From positions 62,001 through 126,000 of the forward strand of contig NZ_JAMBLS010000007.1 in the NCBI RefSeq assembly GCF_023336905.1: DNA of 64,000 nt. Reading direction: 5' to 3'. The translations under genes and the position numbers were made by a program. Each line of letters starts with the position of its first letter. The stretch's first letter is position 1. Source of the stretch: Bacteroides sp. ET71. GTDB lineage: Bacteria > Bacteroidota > Bacteroidia > Bacteroidales > Bacteroidaceae. The notes under the pieces were generated by a model that was not told where the DNA came from, did no database searches, and saw only the letters and a list, made by a program, of their open reading frames with translations. Of this stretch, positions 15,647 through 24,300 are shown piece after piece.

Positions 15647-17176
15647 ATGAACACCTTATTTGACCAGTACGAAGTATGGTTCGTAACAGGAGCGCAGCTT
15701 CTGTATGGGGGCGATGCGGTCATCGCAGTAGACGCACACAGTAATGAAATGGTAGCCGGACTGAATGACGGCGGCAGACTTCCGATAAAGGTCGTATATA
15801 AAGGTACGGCCAACTCGTCGAAAGAAGTAGAAGCAGTCTTCAAGGCAGCCAATAACGACGAGAAGTGCGTCGGTGTCATCACCTGGATGCACACGTTCTC
15901 GCCCGCCAAGATGTGGATTCACGGCCTGCAACAGCTCAGGAAGCCCTTGCTGCACCTGCATACTCAATTCAACAAAGAGATTCCCTGGGAAACGATGGAC
16001 ATGGACTTTATGAACTTGAACCAGTCTGCCCACGGCGACCGAGAGTTCGGACACATCTGCACCCGCATGCGCATCCGCCGCAAAGTGGTGGTCGGTTACT
16101 GGAAAGATGAGGAGACCCAGCATAAAATAGCCGTGTGGATGCGTGTATGCGCCGCATGGGCCGATGCACAAGACATGCTCATCATCCGCTTCGGCGACCA
16201 AATGAACAACGTGGCCGTGACCGACGGCGACAAGGTAGAAGCCGAACAACGCATGGGATACCACGTAGACTACTGTCCGGTCAGCGAGCTGATGGAATAC
16301 CACAGCCAGGTGAAAGACGAGGATGTCAAGGCGCTGGTGGACGAATATTTCCGCCTGTATGACCACGACACAGAACTGGAAGACAGCCGCACCACGGCTT
16401 ACGAGAAAGTGTGGAACTCGGCCAAAGCGGAACTGGCTTTGCGCGCTATCCTGAAAGCCAAGGGCGCCAAGGGGTTCACGACCAACTTCGACGACTTGGG
16501 GCAGACCGACGGCAGCCATTTCGACCAGATTCCCGGCCTGGCATCCCAACGTCTGATGGCAGAGGGCTACGGATTCGGTGCCGAAGGTGACTGGAAATCG
16601 GCCGCTCTGTACCGCACCGTGTGGGTCATGAACCAGGGACTGACGGGTGGCTGCTCGTTCCTGGAAGACTATACACTGAACTTCAACGGCGAACGGAGTG
16701 CCATCCTCCAGGCTCACATGCTGGAAGTATGTCCGCTCATTGCTGCCCAAAAGCCTCGTCTGGAGGTGCACTTCCTGGGCATCGGAGTCCGCAAGAGTCA
16801 GACAGCCCGACTGGTATTTACCAGCAAAGTAGGAAAAGGTTGTACGGCTACGGTTGTCGACCTGGGGAACCGCTTCCGCCTGATTGTGAACGATGTAGAA
16901 TGTATCGAACCGAAACCGTTGCCCAAACTGCCCGTGGCTTCGGCCTTGTGGATTCCGCAGCCCAACTTCGAAATCGGCGCAGGAGCCTGGATTCTGGCCG
17001 GAGGGACGCACCACTCTTGCTTCTCGTACGACCTTACGGCCGAATATTGGGAAGACTACGCCGAGATGGCAGGCATCGAAATGGTGCACATCAACCAGGC
17101 AACGACTATCAGTGAGTTCAAGAAAGAACTTCGCATAAACGAAGTCTACTATATGCTGAACAAAGCGTTATGCTAA
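15647..17176 (+). CDS. araA: L-arabinose isomerase
   Basis: 509 residues, full length. Converts L-arabinose to L-ribulose; needs Mn2+. Typical segments: YEVWFVTGAQLLYG at the N-terminus, WMHTFSPAKMWI, HLHTQFN, GDQMNNVAVTDGDKVEAE, and the C-terminal catalytic region with EDYTL, LEVHFLGIGVRK and GGTHHSCFSYDL. The metal-binding Glu/His set lies in these blocks. First enzymatic step of the operon. Confidence 0.97.
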   Translation: MNTLFDQYEVWFVTGAQLLYGGDAVIAVDAHSNEMVAGLNDGGRLPIKVVYKGTANSSKEVEAVFKAANNDEKCVGVITWMHTFSPAKMWIHGLQQLRKPLLHLHTQFNKEIPWETMDMDFMNLNQSAHGDREFGHICTRMRIRRKVVVGYWKDEETQHKIAVWMRVCAAWADAQDMLIIRFGDQMNNVAVTDGDKVEAEQRMGYHVDYCPVSELMEYHSQVKDEDVKALVDEYFRLYDHDTELEDSRTTAYEKVWNSAKAELALRAILKAKGAKGFTTNFDDLGQTDGSHFDQIPGLASQRLMAEGYGFGAEGDWKSAALYRTVWVMNQGLTGGCSFLEDYTLNFNGERSAILQAHMLEVCPLIAAQKPRLEVHFLGIGVRKSQTARLVFTSKVGKGCTATVVDLGNRFRLIVNDVECIEPKPLPKLPVASALWIPQPNFEIGAGAWILAGGTHHSCFSYDLTAEYWEDYAEMAGIEMVHINQATTISEFKKELRINEVYYMLNKALC

Positions 17177-17196
17177 CTTTTTAACACAGGAATATC

Positions 17197-18876
17197 ATGG
17201 ACGACAAATATGTCATAGGGCTGGATTACGGCAGCGATTCGGCCCGGGCTCTGGTGGTCGGCGCGTCTTCGGGAAAGATATTGGCCACGTCGGTCAAATA
17301 TTATCCTCGCTGGATGCAGGGCTTGTATTGCAATCCGCGTGCCAACCAGTGGCGCCAACATCCGAAAGATTACCTGGAAGTGCTGGAAAGCACTGTGAAA
17401 GAAGCATTGTCGCAATGTCCGCCCGACGTGCCTGCCAAAGTCGTAGGCATTGCCTTCGACACCACCGGCTCCACGCCCGCCTTTACCGACGAGAGCGGCA
17501 TGCCGCTGGCCATGCGCCCCGAATTTGAAGACAATCCCAACGCCATGTTCATCTTGTGGAAAGACCACACGGCCGTGAAAGAGGCTGCGGAAATCAATGA
17601 GAAGTGCAAGGCCAACGACGTGGACTACTCGCAATACGAAGGCGGCATTTACTCCGCCGAGTGGTATTGGGCCAAAGCCATCCATGTGTTGCGTGAAGAC
17701 CCTCTGGTGGCCGAAAAGGCTTATTCTATCGTTGAACACTGCGAGTGGTTGCCGGCCGTGCTGACGGGCGTGAAACATGCCAAAGACATTGTGCGCAGCC
17801 GCTGTGCCTGCGGACACAAAGCCATGTGGCACACCCAATGGGGCGGCTTGCCTCCGGAAGAGTTTCTGGTGAAACTCGACCCGAGACTGAAAGGATTCCG
17901 CGCCCGCCTGTTCGAACAGACGGAGACTGCCGACAAGCCCGTAGGCAAGCTTTGTCCGGAATGGGCGCAAAGACTGGGATTGAGCACGGACGTGGTGGTG
18001 GCCGGCGGAGCCTACGACTGCCACATGGGAGCCGTAGGAGCGGCCGTCACTCCGCACACGCTGGTGCGCGTCATCGGCACTTCGACGTGCGACATCATGG
18101 TGGCTTCGTATGAAGAGATGGGCAAACGGCTGATTCACGGCATCTGCGGACAGGTGGACGGTTCGGTCATCCCCGGCATGGTGGGTCTGGAAGCCGGACA
18201 GTCGGCTTTCGGCGACGTCTACGCCATGTTCTGCCGGATGCTCGAATTTCCTTTGCGACAGGTCCTTCCGGCTACGTCGCTGGCCGGCAAACTGTCGGCA
18301 GACGAGTTGCAGGCGGTCATTGACGAAGCGACGGGACGGCTCATCGGCGACCTGACGCGCGAGGCCGAGAAGATTCCGATGGAAGAAAGCACGCTCATCG
18401 CCACCGACTGGGTGAACGGACGCCGCACGCCCGACGCCAACCAACTGCTGAAAGGCACCATCGCCGGATTGACCTTGGGCACCACGGCCCCGCAGGTGTT
18501 CCGCGCCTTGGTGGAAGCCACGGCCTACGGCACGAAAGCCATCGTAGACCGCTTCACGCAGGAGGGTTGCCGCATCGACTCCATCATCGGCATTGGCGGC
18601 ATTGCCCTGAAGAGCCCCTTTGTCATGCAGACCATGAGCGACGTCTTGGGCATGCCCATCAAGGTGTGCCACACCGACCAGGCCTGTGCCTTGGGAGCCG
18701 CCATGTTTGCCGCCACGGCCGCAGGTGTCTACCCCAGGGTGGAAGACGCCATCGAAGCCATGAACTCGGGCTTTTCCAAAGAATACCAGCCTGATGCGGC
18801 CCGGCACGAGGCTTACCAGCATCTGTATGACAAATACGTACGCCTGGGGCGGTTTACCGAACAGGAATTGTTCTGA
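17197..18876 (+). CDS. araB: L-ribulokinase (FGGY family)
   Basis: 559 residues. Phosphorylates L-ribulose at O5, between AraA and AraD. ATPase-fold motifs: GLDYGSDSARALVVG at the N-terminus (phosphate 1), FDTTGSTPA, GGAYDCHMGAVGA in the middle, and the FGGY C-terminal signature region with GGIALKSPFVMQTMSDVLG and ACALGAAMFAA. It ends the operon, 39 bp before a strong hairpin terminator. The order transporter-araR-araD-araA-araB gives uptake, control and all three catabolic steps from one promoter. Confidence 0.95.
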   Translation: MDDKYVIGLDYGSDSARALVVGASSGKILATSVKYYPRWMQGLYCNPRANQWRQHPKDYLEVLESTVKEALSQCPPDVPAKVVGIAFDTTGSTPAFTDESGMPLAMRPEFEDNPNAMFILWKDHTAVKEAAEINEKCKANDVDYSQYEGGIYSAEWYWAKAIHVLREDPLVAEKAYSIVEHCEWLPAVLTGVKHAKDIVRSRCACGHKAMWHTQWGGLPPEEFLVKLDPRLKGFRARLFEQTETADKPVGKLCPEWAQRLGLSTDVVVAGGAYDCHMGAVGAAVTPHTLVRVIGTSTCDIMVASYEEMGKRLIHGICGQVDGSVIPGMVGLEAGQSAFGDVYAMFCRMLEFPLRQVLPATSLAGKLSADELQAVIDEATGRLIGDLTREAEKIPMEESTLIATDWVNGRRTPDANQLLKGTIAGLTLGTTAPQVFRALVEATAYGTKAIVDRFTQEGCRIDSIIGIGGIALKSPFVMQTMSDVLGMPIKVCHTDQACALGAAMFAATAAGVYPRVEDAIEAMNSGFSKEYQPDAARHEAYQHLYDKYVRLGRFTEQELF

Positions 18877-18915
18877 AACCGACTGCCGGACCTACATTCA
18901 TTGACGCACTGAAGC

Positions 18916-18957
18916 AGGCGGACTGCCGGGCAACCAACTCCCGGCGGTCCGCCTTTT
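18916..18957 (+). terminator. rho-independent terminator of the arabinose operon
   Basis: The stem AGGCGGAC-TGCCGGG pairs with CCCGGCG-GTCCGCCT across a short loop, followed by TTTTCTTTC. It is 39 bp past the araB stop codon. Confidence 0.85.
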
Positions 18958-19145
18958 CTTTCGCCCGTCGCCTCTTGCGGACAAAAGCCGCCGCCACTCC
19001 GAACACGAGCCGTCTTCCTTCCGAACAAGAGCAAATGCCCGGCCGCACCAGAAGAAAATCTGCAAAAAAAGTCGTTCCTTTGCAACCAAATGGACTCCGG
19101 TTTCCGTCTAACACACAAAGAAACCATAAAAAAGACATCAGATTT

Positions 19146-19862
19146 ATGAAAACCCTGTTTTTAACTCTCATCGCCGCCGCAGCGCTCTGTCTGCCGGCAC
19201 AAGGAAAGCAAAGAATCGTGACCGAACGCGACAGTCTGGGCAACACGAAACGCATCATCGAACTGCTGGACACCGTGCGCGACGGAAAAGCCGAGACCGA
19301 CACGCTGAGCATCACCACCTACGAAACGGCGCAAGACCACACCTACACCACATCGCGCAGCATCGACTACACCTGGGACATCACCGACTGGGAATGGCTG
19401 GGCAGCAAGGCACAGATGTTTGTCACACTGTTCTTCGCGGGAAGCTTCGTGTTCTTCATCACCCCCTTGGCCATCATCCTCCTCATATTCTACTTCCGCA
19501 ACAAGAACCGCAAGCGCCGCTTCCTCCTGATGCAGCAGGCCCTGGCCAGCGGACAACCGCTGCCGAAGGACGTCTTCAAAGAAGTGACCCTGCCGGACAA
19601 CCGCGTGAAGGGCATCAAGAACATTGCCTTGGGCTTGGGGTTGGTCATCTTCCTGTGGTTGCTGACAGGCGAAGCCTCTATCAGTTGCATCGGCTTGCTC
19701 ATCATGTGCATCGGAGCCGGCCAACTCGTAATCTACTACACCACACCCAAGAAAGAAGAGAGACCCACGACACACACCGAAACCCGCCCCCGGCAAGAAT
19801 CCACCCGGGACGAGACGCGGAACGAAGAATCGTCCGATGCTAACGCCCCGACGGCAGAATGA
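19146..19862 (+). CDS. membrane protein (DUF6249-like) in ECF sigma operon
   Basis: 238 residues. N-terminal signal peptide (MKTLFLTLIAAAALCLPAQG), a Thr/Asp-rich periplasmic segment of ~70 residues, a membrane helix near 95-120 (FVTLFFAGSFVFFITPLAIILL) followed by a basic stretch NKNRKRRF, a cytoplasmic loop, two more helices (about 165-205) and an acidic, Thr/Arg-rich tail. I resemble it to DUF6249 proteins, which have the FYFRNKNRKRRFxLMQQALASGQPLP pattern split over the membrane edge. Its stop overlaps the sigma factor start by ATGA, so it may report an envelope signal to that regulator. The Met at 19146 opens the signal peptide; the upstream frame extension has no signal. Confidence 0.7.
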   Translation: MKTLFLTLIAAAALCLPAQGKQRIVTERDSLGNTKRIIELLDTVRDGKAETDTLSITTYETAQDHTYTTSRSIDYTWDITDWEWLGSKAQMFVTLFFAGSFVFFITPLAIILLIFYFRNKNRKRRFLLMQQALASGQPLPKDVFKEVTLPDNRVKGIKNIALGLGLVIFLWLLTGEASISCIGLLIMCIGAGQLVIYYTTPKKEERPTTHTETRPRQESTRDETRNEESSDANAPTAE

Positions 19863-20407
19863 AACGCCTGGACGACATAGCACTGGTGGCACAAGTCGCG
19901 GTGTTCAACAACACCGCGGCCTTCGACAAGCTGGTCAGGAAATACCAGTCGCCCGTGCGGCGCTTCTTCCTAAACCAGACTTGCGGCGATGCCGACCTCA
20001 GCGACGACCTGGCCCAAGAAACCTTCATCAAAGCCTACACCTGCATCGCCTCCTTCAAGGGGCTGTCCAACTTCTCCACTTGGCTCTACCGTATTGCATA
20101 TAACGTATTTTATGATTATATTCGCAGCCGGAAAGAGACCGACGAACTGGACACAAGCCAGGTCGACGCCCAATGCAGCACCCGCCAGAAAGACGTGGGA
20201 CTGGAGATGGACCTCTACCAAGCCTTGGCCACACTGAAAGAAATAGAACGCACCTGCATCACACTCTTCTACCTCGATGACCTGAGCATCGACAAGATTG
20301 CAGGCATCACAGGATGCCCCGCAGGCACGGTGAAGAGCCACCTGTCGCGGGCGAAACAAAAACTGGCTACGTACTTAAAACAGAATGGATATGACGGAAA
20401 CAGATGA
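19859..20407 (+). CDS. ECF-type RNA polymerase sigma factor
   Basis: 182 residues. Region 2 around residues 20-85 (FDKLVRKYQSPVRRFFL, then DLAQETFIKAY and FSTWLYRIAYNVFYDYIR, the -10 recognition helix), region 4 near 125-175 (LDDLSIDKIAGITGCPAGTVKSHLSRAKQKL, helix-turn-helix for the -35). No anti-sigma of the FecR type follows; instead a 111-residue membrane protein overlaps its end. It starts inside the stop of the preceding membrane gene, so the three genes form one translation-coupled unit. Confidence 0.93.
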   Translation: MKRLDDIALVAQVAVFNNTAAFDKLVRKYQSPVRRFFLNQTCGDADLSDDLAQETFIKAYTCIASFKGLSNFSTWLYRIAYNVFYDYIRSRKETDELDTSQVDAQCSTRQKDVGLEMDLYQALATLKEIERTCITLFYLDDLSIDKIAGITGCPAGTVKSHLSRAKQKLATYLKQNGYDGNR

Positions 20408-20720
20408 CAAACAAATAGAACAGTTCCTCTCCGCAGGACGCCGGGAGATTGCCGACAACGGATTCAGCCGCCGCGTCATGCGGCACCTGCCCGACCGCCG
20501 CGAACGGTTCGTGTTGTGGTGGACCCGGCTGGGCTTCACCCTCGCCCTGGTGCTCTTCATTGCGCTGGACGGCATACAACTGCTGTGGAACGCTTTGCGC
20601 GAGGCCGTCACCTCGATGGTGGAGCAAGGCATGGCGGCCGACGTCGACCCCAAGTCGCTGCTCATAGCTGGCGCAGTACTGCTGTTCCTGGCTTACAAAA
20701 AAATAGCCTCATTGGCTTAA
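20385..20720 (+). CDS. small membrane protein, candidate anti-sigma factor (DUF5056-like)
   Basis: 111 residues, overlapping the sigma gene by 23 bp. A charged N-terminus (MTETDDKQIEQFLSAGRR, then NGFSRRVMRHLP) precedes two hydrophobic helices, about residues 46-68 and 91-108. The N-terminal helix resembles the start of DUF5056 proteins found behind ECF sigma genes in Bacteroides. Position and topology (cytoplasmic helix, then membrane) suit an anti-sigma role; this is inferred. A second ATG at 20391 is equally possible as the start. Confidence 0.7.
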   Translation: MDMTETDDKQIEQFLSAGRREIADNGFSRRVMRHLPDRRERFVLWWTRLGFTLALVLFIALDGIQLLWNALREAVTSMVEQGMAADVDPKSLLIAGAVLLFLAYKKIASLA

Positions 20721-20750
20721 AAGACAAGAAAACGGAACAAGTAGCCCCGC

Positions 20751-20785
20751 TTTGCACCAAGTTTCGCTTTTTTATGCTACCTTTG
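20751..20785 (+). promoter_or_regulatory. promoter of the phospholipase D-family gene
   Basis: TTTG at 20751-20754 and TACCTTTG at 20778-20785, 23 bp apart, slightly longer than usual. The start codon follows 32 bp later. Confidence 0.5.
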
Positions 20786-20817
20786 CCCCCTCGGAAACTG
20801 ATTAAGCAAAGATAGTT

Positions 20818-22050
20818 TTGAAGCACACTATACTGATTATCCTGCTGGGCATCCTCCTCCCCGTGGCTGCCACACGCGCCCAAACAGCGAGCGACACGCT
20901 GATGATGGACTACCTGCGTGCGACAGGCATCCCCGTGACAGGCAACAACCGCGTGAAACTGCTTACTACGGGACGGGATAAATTTGCCGACCTGTTCGAC
21001 GCCATCCGCCGGGCACGCCATCATGTACACCTGGAATACTTCAACTTCCGCAACGACTCCATCGCCAATGCCTTGTTCGACCTGCTGGCCCAGAAGGTGC
21101 AGGAAGGCGTAGAAGTACGTGCCTTGTTTGACGCCTTCGGCAACTGGTCGAACAGCCAGCCGCTGAAAGAAAAGCATATCAAGGCCATCCGCGCCCGAGG
21201 CATCGAGCTGGTGAAGTTCGACCCCATCACTTTCCCCTACGTCAACCACGCCCTGCACCGCGACCACCGCAAGATTGTGGTCATCGACGGACGGACGGGC
21301 TACACGGGCGGCATGAACGTGGCCGACTACTACATCACGGGACTGCCGAAGATAGGGGCGTGGCATGACATACATGTGCGCATCGACGGCGATGCCGTGC
21401 GCTACCTGCAAGGCATCTTCCTGACCATGTGGAACCGGGAGACCGGCCAGCACGTGGGTGGGCCGGAATACTTTGCCGACATCGACATCCCGGAACAGGA
21501 GGCTGAGGAGGTGGCCATCGTAGACCGCGTGCCGCGCGAGACGCCCCGCTCTATCAGCCATGCCTACACGGCCGCCATCGACAGTGCCCGCCACGTGGTC
21601 CGCATCATCAATCCCTACTTCGTGCCTACCAAGTCCATACGCACCGCCCTGAAACGGGCATTGAAACGCGGTGTGCAGGTGGAAATCATGATTCCCAGCG
21701 TCAGCGATGTGCCTTTCACGCCCGAAGCCGCCCTCTACTACGTGCACAAGCTGATGAAGCGCGGCGCGCGCATCTACCTTTTCAACGGAGGGTTCCACCA
21801 TGCCAAGGTGATGACCGTGGACGACTGTTACTGCACGGTGGGCACGGCCAACCTGAACAGCCGCAGCTTGCGTTATGACTACGAGACGAACGCCTTCATC
21901 TTCGCCCCCCGCACCACGGCAGCGCTCAATGCGCTGTTCGAACGCAACCGCCAGAACAGCACACTGCTGACGCCGGACATCTGGAAACAGCGCTCGGGCT
22001 GGAAGAAGTTCGTCGGATGGTTCGCCCACTTGTTCACGCCTGTACTGTAA
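20818..22050 (+). CDS. phospholipase D-family protein, cardiolipin synthase-like, TTG start
   Basis: 410 residues. Two HKD motifs are complete: HRKIVVIDGRTGYTGG (about residues 150-165) and HHAKVMTVDD with GTANLNSRS (about 327-350), as in cardiolipin synthases that join two phosphatidylglycerols, or in phosphodiesterases. The N-terminus is a signal or single anchor (ILIILLGILLPVAATRAQ) in place of the two TM helices usual in cardiolipin synthase, so the enzyme probably faces the periplasm. The first codon is TTG, 33 nt after the -7 box; no ATG is in frame before the signal sequence. The signal would be lost with any later start, which supports TTG. Confidence 0.85.
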   Translation: MKHTILIILLGILLPVAATRAQTASDTLMMDYLRATGIPVTGNNRVKLLTTGRDKFADLFDAIRRARHHVHLEYFNFRNDSIANALFDLLAQKVQEGVEVRALFDAFGNWSNSQPLKEKHIKAIRARGIELVKFDPITFPYVNHALHRDHRKIVVIDGRTGYTGGMNVADYYITGLPKIGAWHDIHVRIDGDAVRYLQGIFLTMWNRETGQHVGGPEYFADIDIPEQEAEEVAIVDRVPRETPRSISHAYTAAIDSARHVVRIINPYFVPTKSIRTALKRALKRGVQVEIMIPSVSDVPFTPEAALYYVHKLMKRGARIYLFNGGFHHAKVMTVDDCYCTVGTANLNSRSLRYDYETNAFIFAPRTTAALNALFERNRQNSTLLTPDIWKQRSGWKKFVGWFAHLFTPVL

Positions 22051-22056
22051 GGACGA

Positions 22057-22088
22057 TTTGCTCCATTTCAGAGAAAAGTTTACCTTTG
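22057..22088 (+). promoter_or_regulatory. thyA promoter
   Basis: TTTG at 22057-22060 and TACCTTTG at 22081-22088, 20 bp apart, 43 bp before the thyA ATG. Confidence 0.7.
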
Positions 22089-22130
22089 CAGGAGAAAAGA
22101 AAACGACCTGACACATAATCATACTGAGCA

Positions 22131-22925
22131 ATGAAACAATACTTAGACCTCCTCGACCGCATCCTCACCGAAGGTGTGCATAAGGAAGACCGCACGGGCA
22201 CGGGCACGCTGAGCGTGTTCGGCCACCAGATGCGCTTCAACCTGGAAGACGGGTTCCCGCTGCTGACCACCAAGAAGCTGCACCTCAAGTCCATCATCTA
22301 CGAGCTGCTGTGGTTCCTGCGCGGCGACACCAACGTGCATTACCTGCAGGAGCACGGCGTGCGCATCTGGAACGAATGGGCCGATGCCGACGGTGACCTG
22401 GGGCACATCTACGGCTACCAGTGGCGCTCGTGGCCGGACTACCAGGGGGGCTTCATCGACCAAATCAGCGAAGCCGTGGAGACCATCAGGCACAACCCCG
22501 ACTCGCGCCGCATCATCGTCAGCGCGTGGAACGTGGCCGACCTGGGACGGATGAACCTGCCCCCGTGCCACCTGCTCTTCCAGTTCTACGTGGCCGGCGG
22601 ACGGCTCAGCCTGCAGATGTACCAGCGCAGCGCAGACACGTTCCTGGGAGTCCCCTTCAACATCGCCTCCTACGCCCTGCTGCTCCAGATGATGGCCCAG
22701 GTGACGGGGCTGAAGGCCGGGGACTTCGTACATACGCTGGGCGACACGCACGTCTACACCAACCATCTGGAGCAGGTGAAGCTGCAACTCACCCGCACGC
22801 CACGCCCGCTGCCCCGGATGCACCTCAACCCCGACGTGAAAAGCATCTTCGACTTCCGCTACGAAGACTTCGAGCTGACGGACTACAACCCCTGGCCGCA
22901 CATTGCCGGACAAGTGTCGGTGTAA
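22131..22925 (+). CDS. thyA: thymidylate synthase (ThyA type)
   Basis: 264 residues, the standard short ThyA length. Methylates dUMP to dTMP using methylene-tetrahydrofolate. Visible motifs: [12 protein letters not shown] (folate/phosphate loop), [19 protein letters not shown], the catalytic Cys in [33 protein letters not shown] and the [12 protein letters not shown] block. folA follows 224 bp downstream, so the enzyme that regenerates the oxidised folate is encoded next to it; a 22-bp repeat array occupies the gap. Confidence 0.98.
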   Translation: MKQYLDLLDRILTEGVHKEDRTGTGTLSVFGHQMRFNLEDGFPLLTTKKLHLKSIIYELLWFLRGDTNVHYLQEHGVRIWNEWADADGDLGHIYGYQWRSWPDYQGGFIDQISEAVETIRHNPDSRRIIVSAWNVADLGRMNLPPCHLLFQFYVAGGRLSLQMYQRSADTFLGVPFNIASYALLLQMMAQVTGLKAGDFVHTLGDTHVYTNHLEQVKLQLTRTPRPLPRMHLNPDVKSIFDFRYEDFELTDYNPWPHIAGQVSV

Positions 22926-22976
22926 CCCCCTCCCCGTCCCTCCTCCGCGGGGGAATGAGGATGCCAACGCGGAAGC

Positions 22977-23130
22977 ACCGCGGGCCTCTCGCGAAGACAC
23001 CGTGGTCCTCTCCAAAAAAGACCGCGGTCTTTTCTCAGAAACACCGCGGTCTTTTTCCAGAAACACCGCGGTCTTTTTCCAGAAACACCGCGGTCTTTTT
23101 CCGGAAACACCGCGGTCTTTTTTCAAACCC
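22977..23130 (+). repeat. seven-copy 22-bp tandem array between thyA and folA
   Basis: Units start at 22977, 22999, 23021, 23043, 23065, 23087 and 23109. The best-kept unit is ACCGCGGTCTTTTTCCAGAA plus AC; each contains ACCGCGGT, itself a palindrome, except the first two, which are degenerate (ACCGCGGG, ACCGTGGT). The array ends 19 bp before the folA ATG. No spacers separate the units, so it is not CRISPR. The right-hand copies are nearly identical, the left-hand ones diverged, as expected for growth from one side. Confidence 0.92.
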
Positions 23131-23149
23131 CTTAAAAACGATTTCCAAC

Positions 23150-23641
23150 ATGACCCTCACCCTCATCGCCGCCATCGACCGCCGCCGTGCCATCGGCTAC
23201 CAAAACAAGCTGCTTTTCTGGCTGCCCAACGACCTGAAACGCTTCAAATCCCTCACCACGGGCCACACCATCCTGATGGGCCGCAAGACATTCGAATCCC
23301 TGCCCAAAGGCGCTTTGCCCAACCGACGTAACATCGTCCTCTCCTCCCAAGCCGGACTCCAACTGCCCGGCGCGGAGGTGTTTCCCACCCTGGACGAAGC
23401 CCTGGCCTCGTGCCGACCGGATGAACACGTCTACATCATCGGCGGCGCCAGCCTCTACCACCAGGCCCTCCCCCTGGCCGACGAGCTGTGCCTGACAGAA
23501 ATAGACGCCGAAGCCCCCCGGGCCGACGTATGGTTCCCCCCCATCGACCCCGCCACGTGGCAAGAAAAAAGCAGGGACGCCCGTCCTGCTGACGAGAAAC
23601 ATCCCTGCCCTTATGCGTTTGTAGACTACGTGCGACGCTGA
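23150..23641 (+). CDS. folA: dihydrofolate reductase
   Basis: 163 residues. Reduces dihydrofolate to tetrahydrofolate with NADPH. DHFR marks: LIAAIDRRRAIGYQNKLLFWLPNDLKRF (Met20-loop region and active-site acid in the LPNDL segment), HTILMGRKTFESLP (NADPH), and VYIIGGASLYHQAL. The ATG at 23150 follows the repeat array; the open frame continues far upstream only because the array has no stop in that frame. It is likely transcribed from the thyA promoter, as no clear promoter lies in the array. Confidence 0.97.
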   Translation: MTLTLIAAIDRRRAIGYQNKLLFWLPNDLKRFKSLTTGHTILMGRKTFESLPKGALPNRRNIVLSSQAGLQLPGAEVFPTLDEALASCRPDEHVYIIGGASLYHQALPLADELCLTEIDAEAPRADVWFPPIDPATWQEKSRDARPADEKHPCPYAFVDYVRR

Positions 23642-23652
23642 TTCCGCTGCCG

Positions 23653-24129
23653 CTACTCCTCCTCTTCCGCCGGCAATATCGGCATCTGCCGCTTGATGGC
23701 TTCGTGAAACGAAATCAACGTCTCCGTACGAGCCAGACCAAGCGGTTGCAGTTTGTCGTGGATGATGCTCAGCAAATGATGATTGTTCCGGGCATACAGC
23801 TTGATGAACATGTCATACTTACCGGTCGTGAAGTGGCACTCCACAATCTCCGGAATAGCCTCCAATGCCTTTGTCACCGCATCGAACGATGCCGGGTCCT
23901 TCAGGTATATGCCAATGTAAGCACAAGTCTCATAACCGATTTTCTCCGGGTCGATGATAAACTCCGAGCCTTTCAGAATGCCCATGTTTGCCAACTTCTG
24001 TATGCGCTGGTGGATGGCCGCCCCCGACACGTTGCAGGCGCGCGCCACCTCCAGGAAAGGAATACGTGCATTGTCTGCAATCAGCTTCAGAATCTGCACG
24101 TCCAAACTATCCAATTGATGCTGTCCCAT
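23653..24129 (-). CDS. Lrp/AsnC-family transcriptional regulator
   Basis: 158 residues. N-terminal helix-turn-helix (LDSLDVQILKLIADNARIPF, VSGAAIHQRIQKLANMGIL), then the RAM ligand-binding/oligomer domain (ACAYIGIYLKDP-like strand at ~75, VECHFTTGKYDMFIKLYARN). Such regulators form octamers and sense amino acids or related metabolites; the target cannot be named. The -7 box is TAACTTTG at 24187-24194 (minus). The gene converges on folA with an 11-bp gap. Confidence 0.93.
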   Translation of the reverse strand: MGQHQLDSLDVQILKLIADNARIPFLEVARACNVSGAAIHQRIQKLANMGILKGSEFIIDPEKIGYETCAYIGIYLKDPASFDAVTKALEAIPEIVECHFTTGKYDMFIKLYARNNHHLLSIIHDKLQPLGLARTETLISFHEAIKRQMPILPAEEEE

Positions 24130-24186
24130 TTCGTATTATTGATTGAAAAAAACACATTAACCCCTGCATCCGCTTGCAAGTTGATG

Positions 24187-24194
24187 CAAAGTTA
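24187..24194 (-). promoter_or_regulatory. -7 box of the Lrp/AsnC gene
   Basis: TAACTTTG on the minus strand, 58 bp before the start codon; followed by GCATC as in many Bacteroides promoters. The -33 box is not at standard spacing. Confidence 0.45.
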
Positions 24195-24270
24195 GTCATT
24201 TTTCCCCTCAAAACAGATACAGTTTGTTACTTTTATTAGCAGAAAAGGAGCGAATGATGCACAAAGAGTG

Positions 24271-24278
24271 TATCTTTG
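24271..24278 (+). promoter_or_regulatory. -7 box of the M64 peptidase gene
   Basis: TATCTTTG, 23 bp before the ATG at 24301. It lies within the longer open frame that begins with GTG at 24268 and therefore rules out that start. Confidence 0.55.
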
Positions 24279-24300
24279 CCGAGAAAAAATACACCCGATT

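Noticed and set aside
17173-18822. 549-residue open frame antisense to araB
   Set aside because: Same cause; the ribulokinase frame has all family motifs, the antisense product has none.
22977-23130. CRISPR array
   Set aside because: The 22-bp units are contiguous with no unique spacers, and no cas genes are in the window.
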